From assembly GCA_042095835.1 (NCBI GenBank), contig JBELML010000123.1:1-18994 (forward strand): a stretch of 18,994 nucleotides of DNA, in the 5' to 3' direction. The position numbers and the translations under genes were made by a program. The stretch comes from DATFKA01 sp042095835 (GTDB taxonomy: Bacteria; Bacteroidota; Bacteroidia; Chitinophagales; Saprospiraceae). Below the pieces are notes generated by a model. That model searched no databases and was not told the origin of the DNA. It saw nothing but the letters and a program-made list of their open reading frames with translations. How positions within the stretch are numbered: position 1 is the first letter of the stretch; every line of letters begins with the position of its first letter. Positions 1 through 8,200 of the stretch are shown here, piece after piece.

Positions 1-176
1 GTAGAGATTATAATTATGATAAAGTGGGATGGAATTATGAGTCAAAAAAAGGTAGTGCAGGCAAATGGACTTATGATACTACCTTACCTGGTTATGGAAA
101 TGGAGGACACTATTTTGGAGATAAGCTGGAGGAGGACGAAAGGAAATCTGTGATCGAATATTTAAAAAGCTTGTAG
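1..176 (+). CDS. C-terminal fragment of a probable c-type cytochrome (partial)
   Basis: The frame beginning at base 3 stays open from the window edge to TAG at 174-176 and gives 57 residues; the other two plus-strand frames are interrupted. The tail reads YDTTLPGYGNGGHYFGD and ends EYLKSL. This resembles the C-terminus of cytochrome c peroxidase-like and RoxA-like multihaem proteins, where a YDTSLPGNSNAGH-type motif precedes a last helix ending in EYLKTL. No CXXCH haem site is visible, because those lie upstream in this family, so the assignment depends on tail similarity only. The start and most of the protein are outside the window. If correct, it is a periplasmic or membrane-anchored electron-transfer protein. 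Confidence 0.45.
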   Translation, partial: RDYNYDKVGWNYESKKGSAGKWTYDTTLPGYGNGGHYFGDKLEEDERKSVIEYLKSL

Positions 177-242
177 GCTTGTCCCTAAAATTTAGTATTA
201 TGATGTTGTTTTAAACCAGGATGAATTTAAGATGTATTTTCG

Positions 243-998
243 ATGCAATACCGCATTAGCGATGATCAATTAGAAATCATAGAACCAGGGCTGGAATCTT
301 CCTTCCCGATTGAAGGTGATGTAGGCGTAATGATTGAAGACTATTTTACGCAACAAAGTCAATCGAATAATGCTCAGAACATTATCAGCATTGTTCTGGG
401 GGGCCTTTTAGCTTTTTTATTTATCCGTCTGCGCTTTCCCTTGTTTGCGATTTTAGCAGCAGTGGCCTTTTTATTTCCTGCTCTACAAAAAACCTGGAGG
501 CAACGAAAAATCGACCGTCAAATAGATGATCTGCTGGCATTTTTAGAAACGGACCCCAAATATCTGATTCTCCGTGAAATCGGAGAAACCCAAAAGAGTA
601 TCGACGAAGAAACCGAGCGTTTGAAGAAGCTCCAGCATTCTCGCCTTTCAACGCAGCAAATCATTGCCAATGCCTCTGCCAATCATCTAAAAGAAAGTGA
701 ACTCAACGAATATCAATCTACGCTGGAACATTTGTCATTGAGAGTTAAACTTAGGAAGGCTAAAATTGAATTCTATAAAAAGTACCTTGATCGAATGAGG
801 GTCCGAAAAGCAATTTTCTTAGCGGAAAATGCGATTTTAGAAGACAGTAAGCAAGAGAAAAACGGCCTCGTGCTGAAGGATTTAGAGCAGTTGAAAGATG
901 AGGTTTTAGAGCTACGCCCTTTGGCGGATCAAATGCGGCTTTGCGACTCAGAGGAAAGGGCCAAACAGCTAATCGTAGCATTAAAGAATCAAAAATAG
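243..998 (+). CDS. Hypothetical protein with two membrane segments and a long coiled coil
   Basis: I do not recognise this 251-residue protein. An in-frame TAA at 228-230 makes ATG 243 the first possible start. Residues 1-43 are acidic and polar with no signal peptide. Two hydrophobic segments, about 47-62 and 66-81, are joined by a short basic turn (RLRF), suggesting a membrane hairpin. A basic stretch follows (WRQRKIDRQ). Residues about 105-225 are highly charged and helical with heptad-like leucines, consistent with a coiled coil. The basic residues after the second segment suggest that both ends face the cytoplasm (inference). The gene starts 66 bases after the cytochrome-like gene and may be co-transcribed with it, but nothing in the sequence links their functions. 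A structural or scaffold role is possible but unsupported. Confidence 0.8.
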   Translation: MQYRISDDQLEIIEPGLESSFPIEGDVGVMIEDYFTQQSQSNNAQNIISIVLGGLLAFLFIRLRFPLFAILAAVAFLFPALQKTWRQRKIDRQIDDLLAFLETDPKYLILREIGETQKSIDEETERLKKLQHSRLSTQQIIANASANHLKESELNEYQSTLEHLSLRVKLRKAKIEFYKKYLDRMRVRKAIFLAENAILEDSKQEKNGLVLKDLEQLKDEVLELRPLADQMRLCDSEERAKQLIVALKNQK

Positions 999-1395
999 AG
1001 GCGATTATTAATACTGCTCAAACAAGCTAACAGAAGATTATTGGGTTATATTTTTAGAATATTTGATGGTTTGGGCTTTGTATTTTTTACAAAAATTTGA
1101 TTCTAGCTACTGAGAGAATTAAATCTTGCCTTTTGTTTGGCGATAGGGCAAAAAACACAGGCAAAGGACACCCAAAGCCAAATAATATTCTAAAAACAAT
1201 ACAAATTCGTGTAAAGCGTTGACAATGAATAATCTATACTGATAAAAAAACCATTTTTTTTTCTTATATTCCCCTGGTTAGGCCTTACAAAACCAAGTAT
1301 ATTTTTAAGTAACGATCAAAAAATAACTTATTGATTTCTGGCGGAATCTTTTGTCCGTTACTAAGTAAACCAAATTGACAAACGAACTAAAACTT
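999..1395. other. Gene-free region upstream of the fused E1 gene
   Basis: No convincing ORF lies here; the minus-strand frame over part of it is a low-complexity shadow. It holds a large imperfect inverted repeat (1051-1196, listed separately), an A/T-rich stretch with a run of T near 1250-1262, and a 7-base inverted pair AGTAACG (1308-1314) and CGTTACT (1356-1362) just ahead of the E1 gene. TATATTTT at 1298-1305 matches seven of the eight bases of the Bacteroidota -7 element TAnnTTTG, but no good -33 TTTG stands at the right distance, so the promoter is not settled. TTGACA and TATACT at about 1220-1240 are only about 10 bases apart, too close for a sigma70-type promoter. Confidence 0.5.
1051..1196. 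repeat. Imperfect inverted repeat (possible MITE remnant or long hairpin)
   Basis: The ends are a perfect 13-base inverted pair: TTTTTAGAATATT at 1051-1063 and AATATTCTAAAAA at 1184-1196. Inside them, further matching blocks remain with gaps: GGTTTGGG then CTTTG on the left arm against CCCAAAGCC and CAAAGG on the right. The whole 146-base unit could fold into one long irregular hairpin. The size and palindromic layout resemble a miniature inverted-repeat element, but no target-site duplication is visible and no second copy occurs in the window, so a chance or regulatory structure is equally possible. Confidence 0.35.
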
Positions 1396-3825
1396 ATGAT
1401 CGATAATGGAGTCGTCGTCTCAAAACCTATGAGTAAAATAGCCAAATCCATACTAGCAGATCGCAAAACTATCTTGGAGGATTTCAGGATTTGTTGCATC
1501 AGCCGAGAAGCAAGTTTATTGGCTCGTAAAGAAGTACTCACTGGTAAAGCCAAATTTGGCATTACAGGTGATGGTAAGGAGGTTCCACAGATTGCTTTGG
1601 CAAAAGTGATGCAGAAGGGAGATTTTCGTTCTGGTTATTATCGTGACCAGACTCTTATGTTCGCCTTGGGCATGTGTACTATAGAGCAGTACTTTGCTCA
1701 ACTTTATGCCGATGTCGAGAACGATGTCCACTCTGCTGGTCGACAAATGAACAACCACTTTTCGAGTGTGTTAATCGACAAAAACACTGGTGAGTGGACC
1801 GACCATCTAGCCTCCGTTAATATTATTGCTGATGTCTCCAATACCGCAGGGCAAATACCACGTGCACTCGGTCTAGCAGAAGCCTCTAAACACTATCGCC
1901 AACATCCTACCCTAAAAAAGGGAACTCCATTTTCTGATCAGGGCAATGAAATATGTTTTGTTACTATCGGTGATGCGAGTACCTCAGAAGGTATTTTCTG
2001 GGAAGCTATGAATGCCGCAGGTGTGATGCAGGTTCCCTTGTTTATTTCCGTTTGGGATGATGGCTATGGTATATCTGTTCCGATCAAATACCAAACCGTC
2101 AAGTCTTCTATTTCCAAAGCCATGGCCGGACTGCAAGCAGGCGAGGAAGACGAAAATGGCATCAATATCTACAAGGGGAAAGCCTGGGATTATGTTGGCT
2201 TGATTGAGAGCTACATGAAAGCTGCTAAAAATGCTAGAGAAACCCATCGCCCCGTTTTATTCCACGTTGATGAGGTCACACAACCTCAAGGCCACTCCAC
2301 CTCTGGTTCGCACGAGCGCTACAAATCGAAAGATCGCCTACAATGGGAGCGCGACCATGACTGTATCAAGATGATGGAGCAGTGGATGATCAACCAAGGT
2401 ATCGCTACCGAAGAGGAAACTCAAAAAATTAGAAAGGCTGCCAGAATAGAAGTAAAGGAAGCTAAAATCAAGGCTTGGAAGGCTTATTTTGCTCCAATCA
2501 AAGAAAAGTTACTGGAGATCAAAGCTATTTATAAACAAATCCCTAGCTTCTCTCCCGAAATAGAAGAGCAAAAAAGACAGCTCTCGCTGCTGATTAATCC
2601 TTTTTTGAGCGAGATTCTATCAAATGCTAAACGCACCTATTTCCTCTGTCTTGGCCAGGAACACGAAGCCGTTAAAGCTTTAGCTACATGGATTCAACAA
2701 GAGGATAGTGCAGGTACACAGAGATACGGGCAATATCTATATAGCCAAACATCAAAAGCAGCACTTAATATTCCTGTTGTTGCTCCTGAATATACCAAAG
2801 ATAGTCCCATGAAGAATGGGTACGAGGTTATCAATGCTTTTTTTCATCAGAAATTCGCCGATGATCCTCGATTAATTGCCTTTGGAGAAGATGTAGGTCA
2901 AATTGGAGATGTCAACCAGGGTTTTGCTGGTCTACAAAAGAAATTTGGCAGGAATCGAGTTTTTGACACAGGCATTCGGGAATGGAGTATCATGGGACAG
3001 GCCATAGGCTTGGCAGCCCGGGGATTTCGTCCCATTGCAGAGATTCAGTATCTCGATTATCTAATTTATGGTTTAGAGCCTTTAGTAGATGATCTATCGA
3101 CCTTGCGCTGGCGTTCTGCGGGTAGGCAGGCTGCGCCGGCCATTATTCGGTCAAGAGGGCACCGTTTGGAAGGAATTTGGCACGCTGGATCACCACTAGG
3201 GATGATCCTCAATGCCATCAGAGGTATGTACGTTTTGGTGCCTAGAAATATGACCCAAGCAGCTGGTTTTTATAATACGATGCTACAATCAGATGACCCA
3301 GCACTCATCATTGAATGCCTGAATGGGTATCGAAGAAAGGAACCCCTACCAAACAACCTGGGAGCATTTACTGTCCCATTGGGTGTGCCCGAAGTTTTGC
3401 ACGAGGGACAGGATATTACACTGGTGACTTATGGATCTTGTATTAGAGTGGCCGAAGAAGGCATGAAGCTATTAGAAAAAGTCGGCATTTCTGTAGAGCT
3501 CATTGATGTACAGACCCTTCTTCCTTTTGACCTAGAACATAGGATTCTACAATCTATTGAAAAAACCAATCGGGTTGTCTTTATGGACGAAGATGTTCCT
3601 GGAGCTGCCACAGGTTTTATGTTGCAGAAAGTATTGGAAGAGCAAAATGCCTATGCGTATTTAGATTCCAAACCCATTACGATTACTGCAAAGGAGCACC
3701 GTACACCTTACGGTTCTGATGGAGATTATTTTACTAAGCCCAACCCAGAAGATGTGTTTAAGGCGATCTATGATTTGATCTATGAAGCAGAACCCCATCG
3801 ATTTGCATCGAAATTAGAGATTTAA
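1396..3825 (+). CDS. 2-oxoacid dehydrogenase E1, fused alpha and beta subunits
   Basis: This 809-residue protein joins the two chains of a thiamine diphosphate-dependent E1, which decarboxylates a 2-oxoacid and passes the acyl group to the lipoyl domain of E2. Residues about 30-370 are E1-alpha: GYYRDQ at 80-85, then the ThDP/Mg motif, with GD at 192-193 and DDGYGIS from 221. A polar linker of about 100 residues leads to E1-beta at about 472, with FGEDVG at 496-501 (probable catalytic Glu498), a transketolase pyrimidine-binding domain, and a C-terminal transketolase domain from about 670. ATG 1396 is chosen; TTG 1375 in the same frame would add seven residues. Similar fused E1s are known in Bacteroidota and are often called branched-chain 2-oxoacid dehydrogenase, but the substrate cannot be read from the sequence. 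No E2 or E3 gene is adjacent. Confidence 0.9.
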   Translation: MIDNGVVVSKPMSKIAKSILADRKTILEDFRICCISREASLLARKEVLTGKAKFGITGDGKEVPQIALAKVMQKGDFRSGYYRDQTLMFALGMCTIEQYFAQLYADVENDVHSAGRQMNNHFSSVLIDKNTGEWTDHLASVNIIADVSNTAGQIPRALGLAEASKHYRQHPTLKKGTPFSDQGNEICFVTIGDASTSEGIFWEAMNAAGVMQVPLFISVWDDGYGISVPIKYQTVKSSISKAMAGLQAGEEDENGINIYKGKAWDYVGLIESYMKAAKNARETHRPVLFHVDEVTQPQGHSTSGSHERYKSKDRLQWERDHDCIKMMEQWMINQGIATEEETQKIRKAARIEVKEAKIKAWKAYFAPIKEKLLEIKAIYKQIPSFSPEIEEQKRQLSLLINPFLSEILSNAKRTYFLCLGQEHEAVKALATWIQQEDSAGTQRYGQYLYSQTSKAALNIPVVAPEYTKDSPMKNGYEVINAFFHQKFADDPRLIAFGEDVGQIGDVNQGFAGLQKKFGRNRVFDTGIREWSIMGQAIGLAARGFRPIAEIQYLDYLIYGLEPLVDDLSTLRWRSAGRQAAPAIIRSRGHRLEGIWHAGSPLGMILNAIRGMYVLVPRNMTQAAGFYNTMLQSDDPALIIECLNGYRRKEPLPNNLGAFTVPLGVPEVLHEGQDITLVTYGSCIRVAEEGMKLLEKVGISVELIDVQTLLPFDLEHRILQSIEKTNRVVFMDEDVPGAATGFMLQKVLEEQNAYAYLDSKPITITAKEHRTPYGSDGDYFTKPNPEDVFKAIYDLIYEAEPHRFASKLEI

Positions 3826-3839
3826 TACCACCTGGGAAA

Positions 3840-3883
3840 TAAAATCAAAAGAGGGAAGCAATTGCTTCCCTCTTTTGATTTTA
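3840..3883 (+). terminator. Perfect palindromic terminator after the E1 gene
   Basis: A 44-base perfect palindrome starts 15 bases after the E1 stop codon. Its centre is CAATTG at 3859-3864, the core is GAGGGAAG paired with CTTCCCTC, and the outer arms are A-rich on the 5' side and T-rich on the 3' side. The transcript would form a stem of about 20 bp closed by an AAUU loop, with U-rich sequence in the distal arm. It is symmetric and could act on either strand, but only the plus-strand E1 gene ends into it. Confidence 0.8.
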
Positions 3884-3914
3884 GACTAGTCCTATTAGGG
3901 TATGTTTTTTCTAT

Positions 3915-3922
3915 TATTTTTG
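3915..3922 (+). promoter_or_regulatory. Candidate Bacteroidota -7 promoter box for the dipeptidase gene
   Basis: TATTTTTG fits the Bacteroidota -7 consensus TAnnTTTG exactly and lies 12 bases before the dipeptidase ATG. No clear TTTG -33 element is present 17-21 bases upstream. The implied leader would be only about six bases long. The terminator ending at 3883 supports a separate promoter somewhere in this gap. Confidence 0.35.
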
Positions 3923-3934
3923 TAAAAAAAACAA

Positions 3935-5200
3935 ATGAATAAATTCGTACTACTTGGCCTGGCATTCACTCTTCTATTTACTGCCTGCCAACCAGCCGCA
4001 CCAACTGAAGAAGAAGCCAAAAAACCAATAGCAGAAATGACTGAGGACGAGCTCAGCACCTATGCTGATGAATTGGCGCATAAATATATCATCACCGATG
4101 GTCATGTCGATTTACCATTCCGACTCAAAGTAAGTAATTTCCGACTTACCAAAGAGTTTATTGGTATCCCCGTAGAAACCGATAAAGGAGATTTTGACTT
4201 TGTCAGAGCTAAAAAAGGTGGTTTAGATGCTCCTTTTATGTCTATTTATATTCCTGCTAACAAGGGTACTGGTGAGGAAGCTTATAAACTGGCCGATAGC
4301 TTGATCACTATGATAGAAGGTATAGCAGACAGCCTTCCGAATAACTTCCAGGTCGTCACTTCTCCAGCGGAGGTGGAAGCTAACTTTAAGAAAGGTATTA
4401 TATCACTTCCTTTTGGTATGGAAAACGGATCGCCTATTATGGACGACCTCAAAAATGTAGCGTACTGGCATGGGAGAGGTATCCGATATATCACCTTGAC
4501 GCATTCCAAAGACAACCAAATCTGCGACTCCTCTTACGATACAACCCGCACCTGGAATGGCTTGAGTCCGTTTGGAGTAGACGTAGTAAAAGAAATGAAT
4601 AGAGTCGGTATCATGGTAGACATTTCTCATGTCTCAGATTCTACCTTCTACCAAGTTATGGACATCACCGAAGTACCAGTGATTGCTTCTCATTCGAGCT
4701 GTCGTAAGTTTACTCCAGGTTTTGAGCGTAACATGAATGACGACATGATTAAGCAGTTAGGAGAAAATGGTGGCGTTATTCAAATCAACTTTGGCTCTAC
4801 TTTTCTAGATGGTGAGATCCAAGAGTATAGAAATAAGAAAAGAGACGAACTCAGAATTCTCCTTGAAGAGAAGGGTTTGGCTTATGGGCAACCAGGCGCT
4901 CAGGAAGTCATTGATCAATTCCAGGAAGAGAATCCATCACTATATTCTGACGTGCAGATGGTAGCCAACCACATAGACAATGTGGTAGAACTTGCTGGTA
5001 TCGACCACGTAGGGCTAGGTTCTGACTATGATGGTGTAGGTGATTCCTTACCTACAGGTTTGAAAGATGTTTCTCAATACCCAAATCTTATCAAAGAGTT
5101 GCTGAAAAGAGGTTATTCAGAAGAGGACATTGCTAAGATTTGTTATCAGAATGTATTCAGAGTTTGGAATGCAGTAGAAGCACACGCTGCGAATCTATAA
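3935..5200 (+). CDS. Membrane dipeptidase (peptidase family M19), lipoprotein
   Basis: This 421-residue zinc dipeptidase resembles renal dipeptidase, which hydrolyses dipeptides at a two-metal centre. The N-terminus is a lipoprotein signal: a hydrophobic stretch ending LFTAC, with Cys18 as the lipidation site, then a Pro/Glu-rich tether. The mature enzyme should therefore be membrane-anchored in the periplasm or on the cell surface. The family's metal and substrate residues are all present: HVD (His57, Asp59), Glu163, His190 in LTHS, His232 in DISHVS, His253 in ASHSS, Arg265, and Asp364 in GSDYDG. It is therefore expected to be active. It is flanked by terminators on both sides and is probably monocistronic. 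Likely roles are scavenging of dipeptides or D-amino-acid-containing peptides; the actual substrate is unknown. Confidence 0.93.
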   Translation: MNKFVLLGLAFTLLFTACQPAAPTEEEAKKPIAEMTEDELSTYADELAHKYIITDGHVDLPFRLKVSNFRLTKEFIGIPVETDKGDFDFVRAKKGGLDAPFMSIYIPANKGTGEEAYKLADSLITMIEGIADSLPNNFQVVTSPAEVEANFKKGIISLPFGMENGSPIMDDLKNVAYWHGRGIRYITLTHSKDNQICDSSYDTTRTWNGLSPFGVDVVKEMNRVGIMVDISHVSDSTFYQVMDITEVPVIASHSSCRKFTPGFERNMNDDMIKQLGENGGVIQINFGSTFLDGEIQEYRNKKRDELRILLEEKGLAYGQPGAQEVIDQFQEENPSLYSDVQMVANHIDNVVELAGIDHVGLGSDYDGVGDSLPTGLKDVSQYPNLIKELLKRGYSEEDIAKICYQNVFRVWNAVEAHAANL

Positions 5201-5227
5201 GAGCAAAGTACAACATCTATTCTAAGC

Positions 5228-5264
5228 AAAAACGGCCTTCCAAAAAATTTGGAAGGCCGTTTTT
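5228..5264. terminator. Bidirectional terminator between the dipeptidase gene and rpoC
   Basis: The two 17-base arms are perfectly complementary (5228-5244 and 5248-5264) with an AAA loop. The core ACGGCCTTCC is GC-rich, with five A before it and five T after it, so the hairpin has a U-tail on both strands. It begins 27 bases after the dipeptidase stop and lies 20 bases beyond the rpoC stop, exactly where convergent genes share a terminator. Confidence 0.9.
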
Positions 5265-5284
5265 ATTGCAATATTACAGTATTT

Positions 5285-8200
5285 TTATTCCAGCTCGTAT
5301 TGAGCTCTTCTTGCTTCGATGCGCTCTTGTATCTCCTTAGAGTTCACGTAGATATCATTGAAGCGACGCATACCAGTACCCGCAGGAATACGCTTACCGA
5401 CGATTACGTTCTCTTTCAGACCAGATAAGTAATCCATCTTAGCGCCGATTGCTGCTGTACTCAATACCTTGGTTGTTTCCTGGAAGGAAGCAGCAGATAT
5501 CCAGCTATGCGTACCAAGCGATGATTTAGTAATACCTTGTAAAATTGGACTAGAAGTAGCAGGGACAGCATCTCTGTACTCAATCAATTGAAGGTCATTA
5601 CGTTTCAAGTAGCTATTTTCTTCTCTGATTTGACGAAGTGTAACTAACTCTCCAATGTGCAACTTATTAGAGTCACCAGCATCTGTCACAATCTTCTTAT
5701 CAAAAATCCAATCATTCTGTGCCAAGAAATCATATTTCTCAACAGCTTCGCCTTCTAGGAAGATAGTATCACCTGGATCTTCGATTTGAACTCTACGCAT
5801 CATCTGACGTACAATGACCTCGATGTGCTTGTTATTGATCGTAATACCTTGAGAACGGTATACCTCTTGGATACCATTAACCAGATAAGCTTGTACTGCA
5901 AAAGGTCCTTTGATATTCAAGATATCTTTCGGTGCAGTTGATCCATCAGAAAGCGGTGTACCGGCTCTCACAAAGTCACCATCCTGAACCAGGATATGCT
6001 TGGAAAGACCAATAAGGTACTTTCTTTTTTGATCATCTTTTGCTGTAACCGCGACTTCTCTATTACCACGCTTGATCTTACCGAAAGTAACTACACCATC
6101 GATCTCAGATACTGTGGCTGGGTTCGAAGGATTACGTGCCTCAAATAGTTCCGTTACACGAGGAAGACCACCGGTAATATCCTGGATACCTCCAAGCTTA
6201 CGTGGAATCTTCACAATTTTCTCACCAGGAGACAATTCCTGACCATCTTCTATAGAGATATATGCTCCTACTGGAAGGTTATAAGACTTCAATTTTTCAC
6301 CATCAGGAGAAACAATATGGATGACAGGAATCTTACGTTTATTCTTACTTTCAACGATTACCTTCTCTGCATAACCAGTTTGATCATCTCGCTCGATACG
6401 GAAAGTAAGTCCTTCTTCAACAGATTCGAACTTGGCAATACCACCAAACTCTGTGATAATCACTGCGTTAAATGGATCCCACTCACAGATCAACTCTCCT
6501 TTCTTGATCTTCTGTCCATCTTTCACATGAAGTGTAGATCCATAAGGGATATAGTGAGAGCTATAGAGCTTGTTAGAGTCTGTATCATAGATTCTAATTT
6601 CACCAGTACGTGCAATTACAATCAGTTCATTTCCTTCATCTCCACCTTTAACCGTCTTAATACCATCGAATTCTAGGCGACCTTCAAACTTAGATGAAAT
6701 AGAGGACTCATTTTTCGCTACAGAAGCAATACCACCTACGTGGAAGGTACGTAAAGTCAACTGAGTACCAGGCTCACCGATTGATTGTGCAGCAATGATA
6801 CCCACCGCATCACCTTGCTCGGCTATACGACCAGTAGCCATGTTTTTACCATAACATTTGGTACAAACACCTCTTTTTACATCACAAGTCAATACGGAGC
6901 GAATGTACACTGTTTCGATTCCTTCTGATTCAATATAATGAGCTGCTTTTGTAGAAATATATTCATCAGCAGCAACAATAACCTCATCAGTTACAGGATG
7001 TACAATATCGTGTAAAGCATAGCGCCCATCGATACGAGAACTTAAAGTCTCTACCACCTTATCATTGTCTTTCAATGCAGTTGTTTCCATACCACGTAGG
7101 GTATTACAATCTTCCTGCATGATAACGACATCCTGGGAGACATCCACCAAACGACGCGTCAAGTAACCGGCATCAGCCGTTTTCAAGGCAGTATCTGCCA
7201 GACCTTTACGCGCACCGTGAGTAGAAATAAAGTATTCTAGTACTGACAATCCATCCACGAAATTGGATAAGATTGGGTTTTCAATAACGGCTCCTCCTGT
7301 ATCACCAGATTTTCTCGGCTTAGCCATCAGACCACGCAAACCACAAAGCTGCTTAATTTGCTGCTTCGAACCACGTGCTCCAGAGTGCAGCATCATATAC
7401 ACCGAGTTAAATCCTTGCTTGTGCTCAGAGAGTTCCTTCATCAAGGTCTCTGTGATTGTATTATCTGCAAAAGTCCACTTATCGATGATTTGGTTATAGC
7501 GCTCATTATTGGTAATCAGCCCCATGTTGTAGTTGTCCCAAACTTCATCAACTTCATCAGTTGCCTGAACCAATGTACTTGCTTTATTCGAAGGTGTGAT
7601 CAGATCACCCAAGTTAAAGGATAAACCACCTTTGAATGACCACAGGAAGCCCAAATTCTTGATAGAATCAAGGAAATCAGCCGTTACTTTAAAGTCGGTT
7701 CTTTGGATCACATCCCCAATCACCTTCTTCAAGTTTTTCTTGGTCAATAGTATATTGATGTACGGCACCTGCGCTGGTACATTCTGGTTGAATAAAACTC
7801 GACCAGTAGTCGTATCAATCAAGCGCTGGACTAGGTTTCCTTCTTCGTCCTCTACTTTTACTTTTGCTTTGATTTTGGCATGTAAATCAAGTATGCCTTC
7901 ATTGTAGGCAATCATTACTTCCTCCGCAGAGTAGAATCTCATGCCTTCTCCCTTCACTTTGATTTCCTCTGTAGACGAACGCTCTTTGGTGATGTAGTAT
8001 AATCCCAATACCATATCCTGAGAAGGAAGGGTAATTGGTGTACCGTTTTGAGGATTCAGCATATTATGCGAAGCCAACATCAACATTTGCGCCTCCAAAA
8101 TTGCAGCATGGCTCAAAGGTACGTGTACCGCCATCTGGTCACCATCGAAATCCGCGTTAAAGGCACCACATACTAATGGGTGTAATTGAATGGCTTTACC

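Noticed and set aside
1215..1240. TTGACA and TATACT as a sigma70-type promoter
   Set aside because: The spacer is about 10 bases instead of about 17, and Bacteroidota use a different consensus.
1375..1395. TTG start for the fused E1 gene
   Set aside because: ATG 1396 is in frame and only seven codons later; the seven-residue extension has no recognisable feature. It cannot be excluded completely.
5140..5340. Plus-strand open frame spanning the dipeptidase end and rpoC end
   Set aside because: It runs through the bidirectional terminator and overlaps two real genes in other frames.
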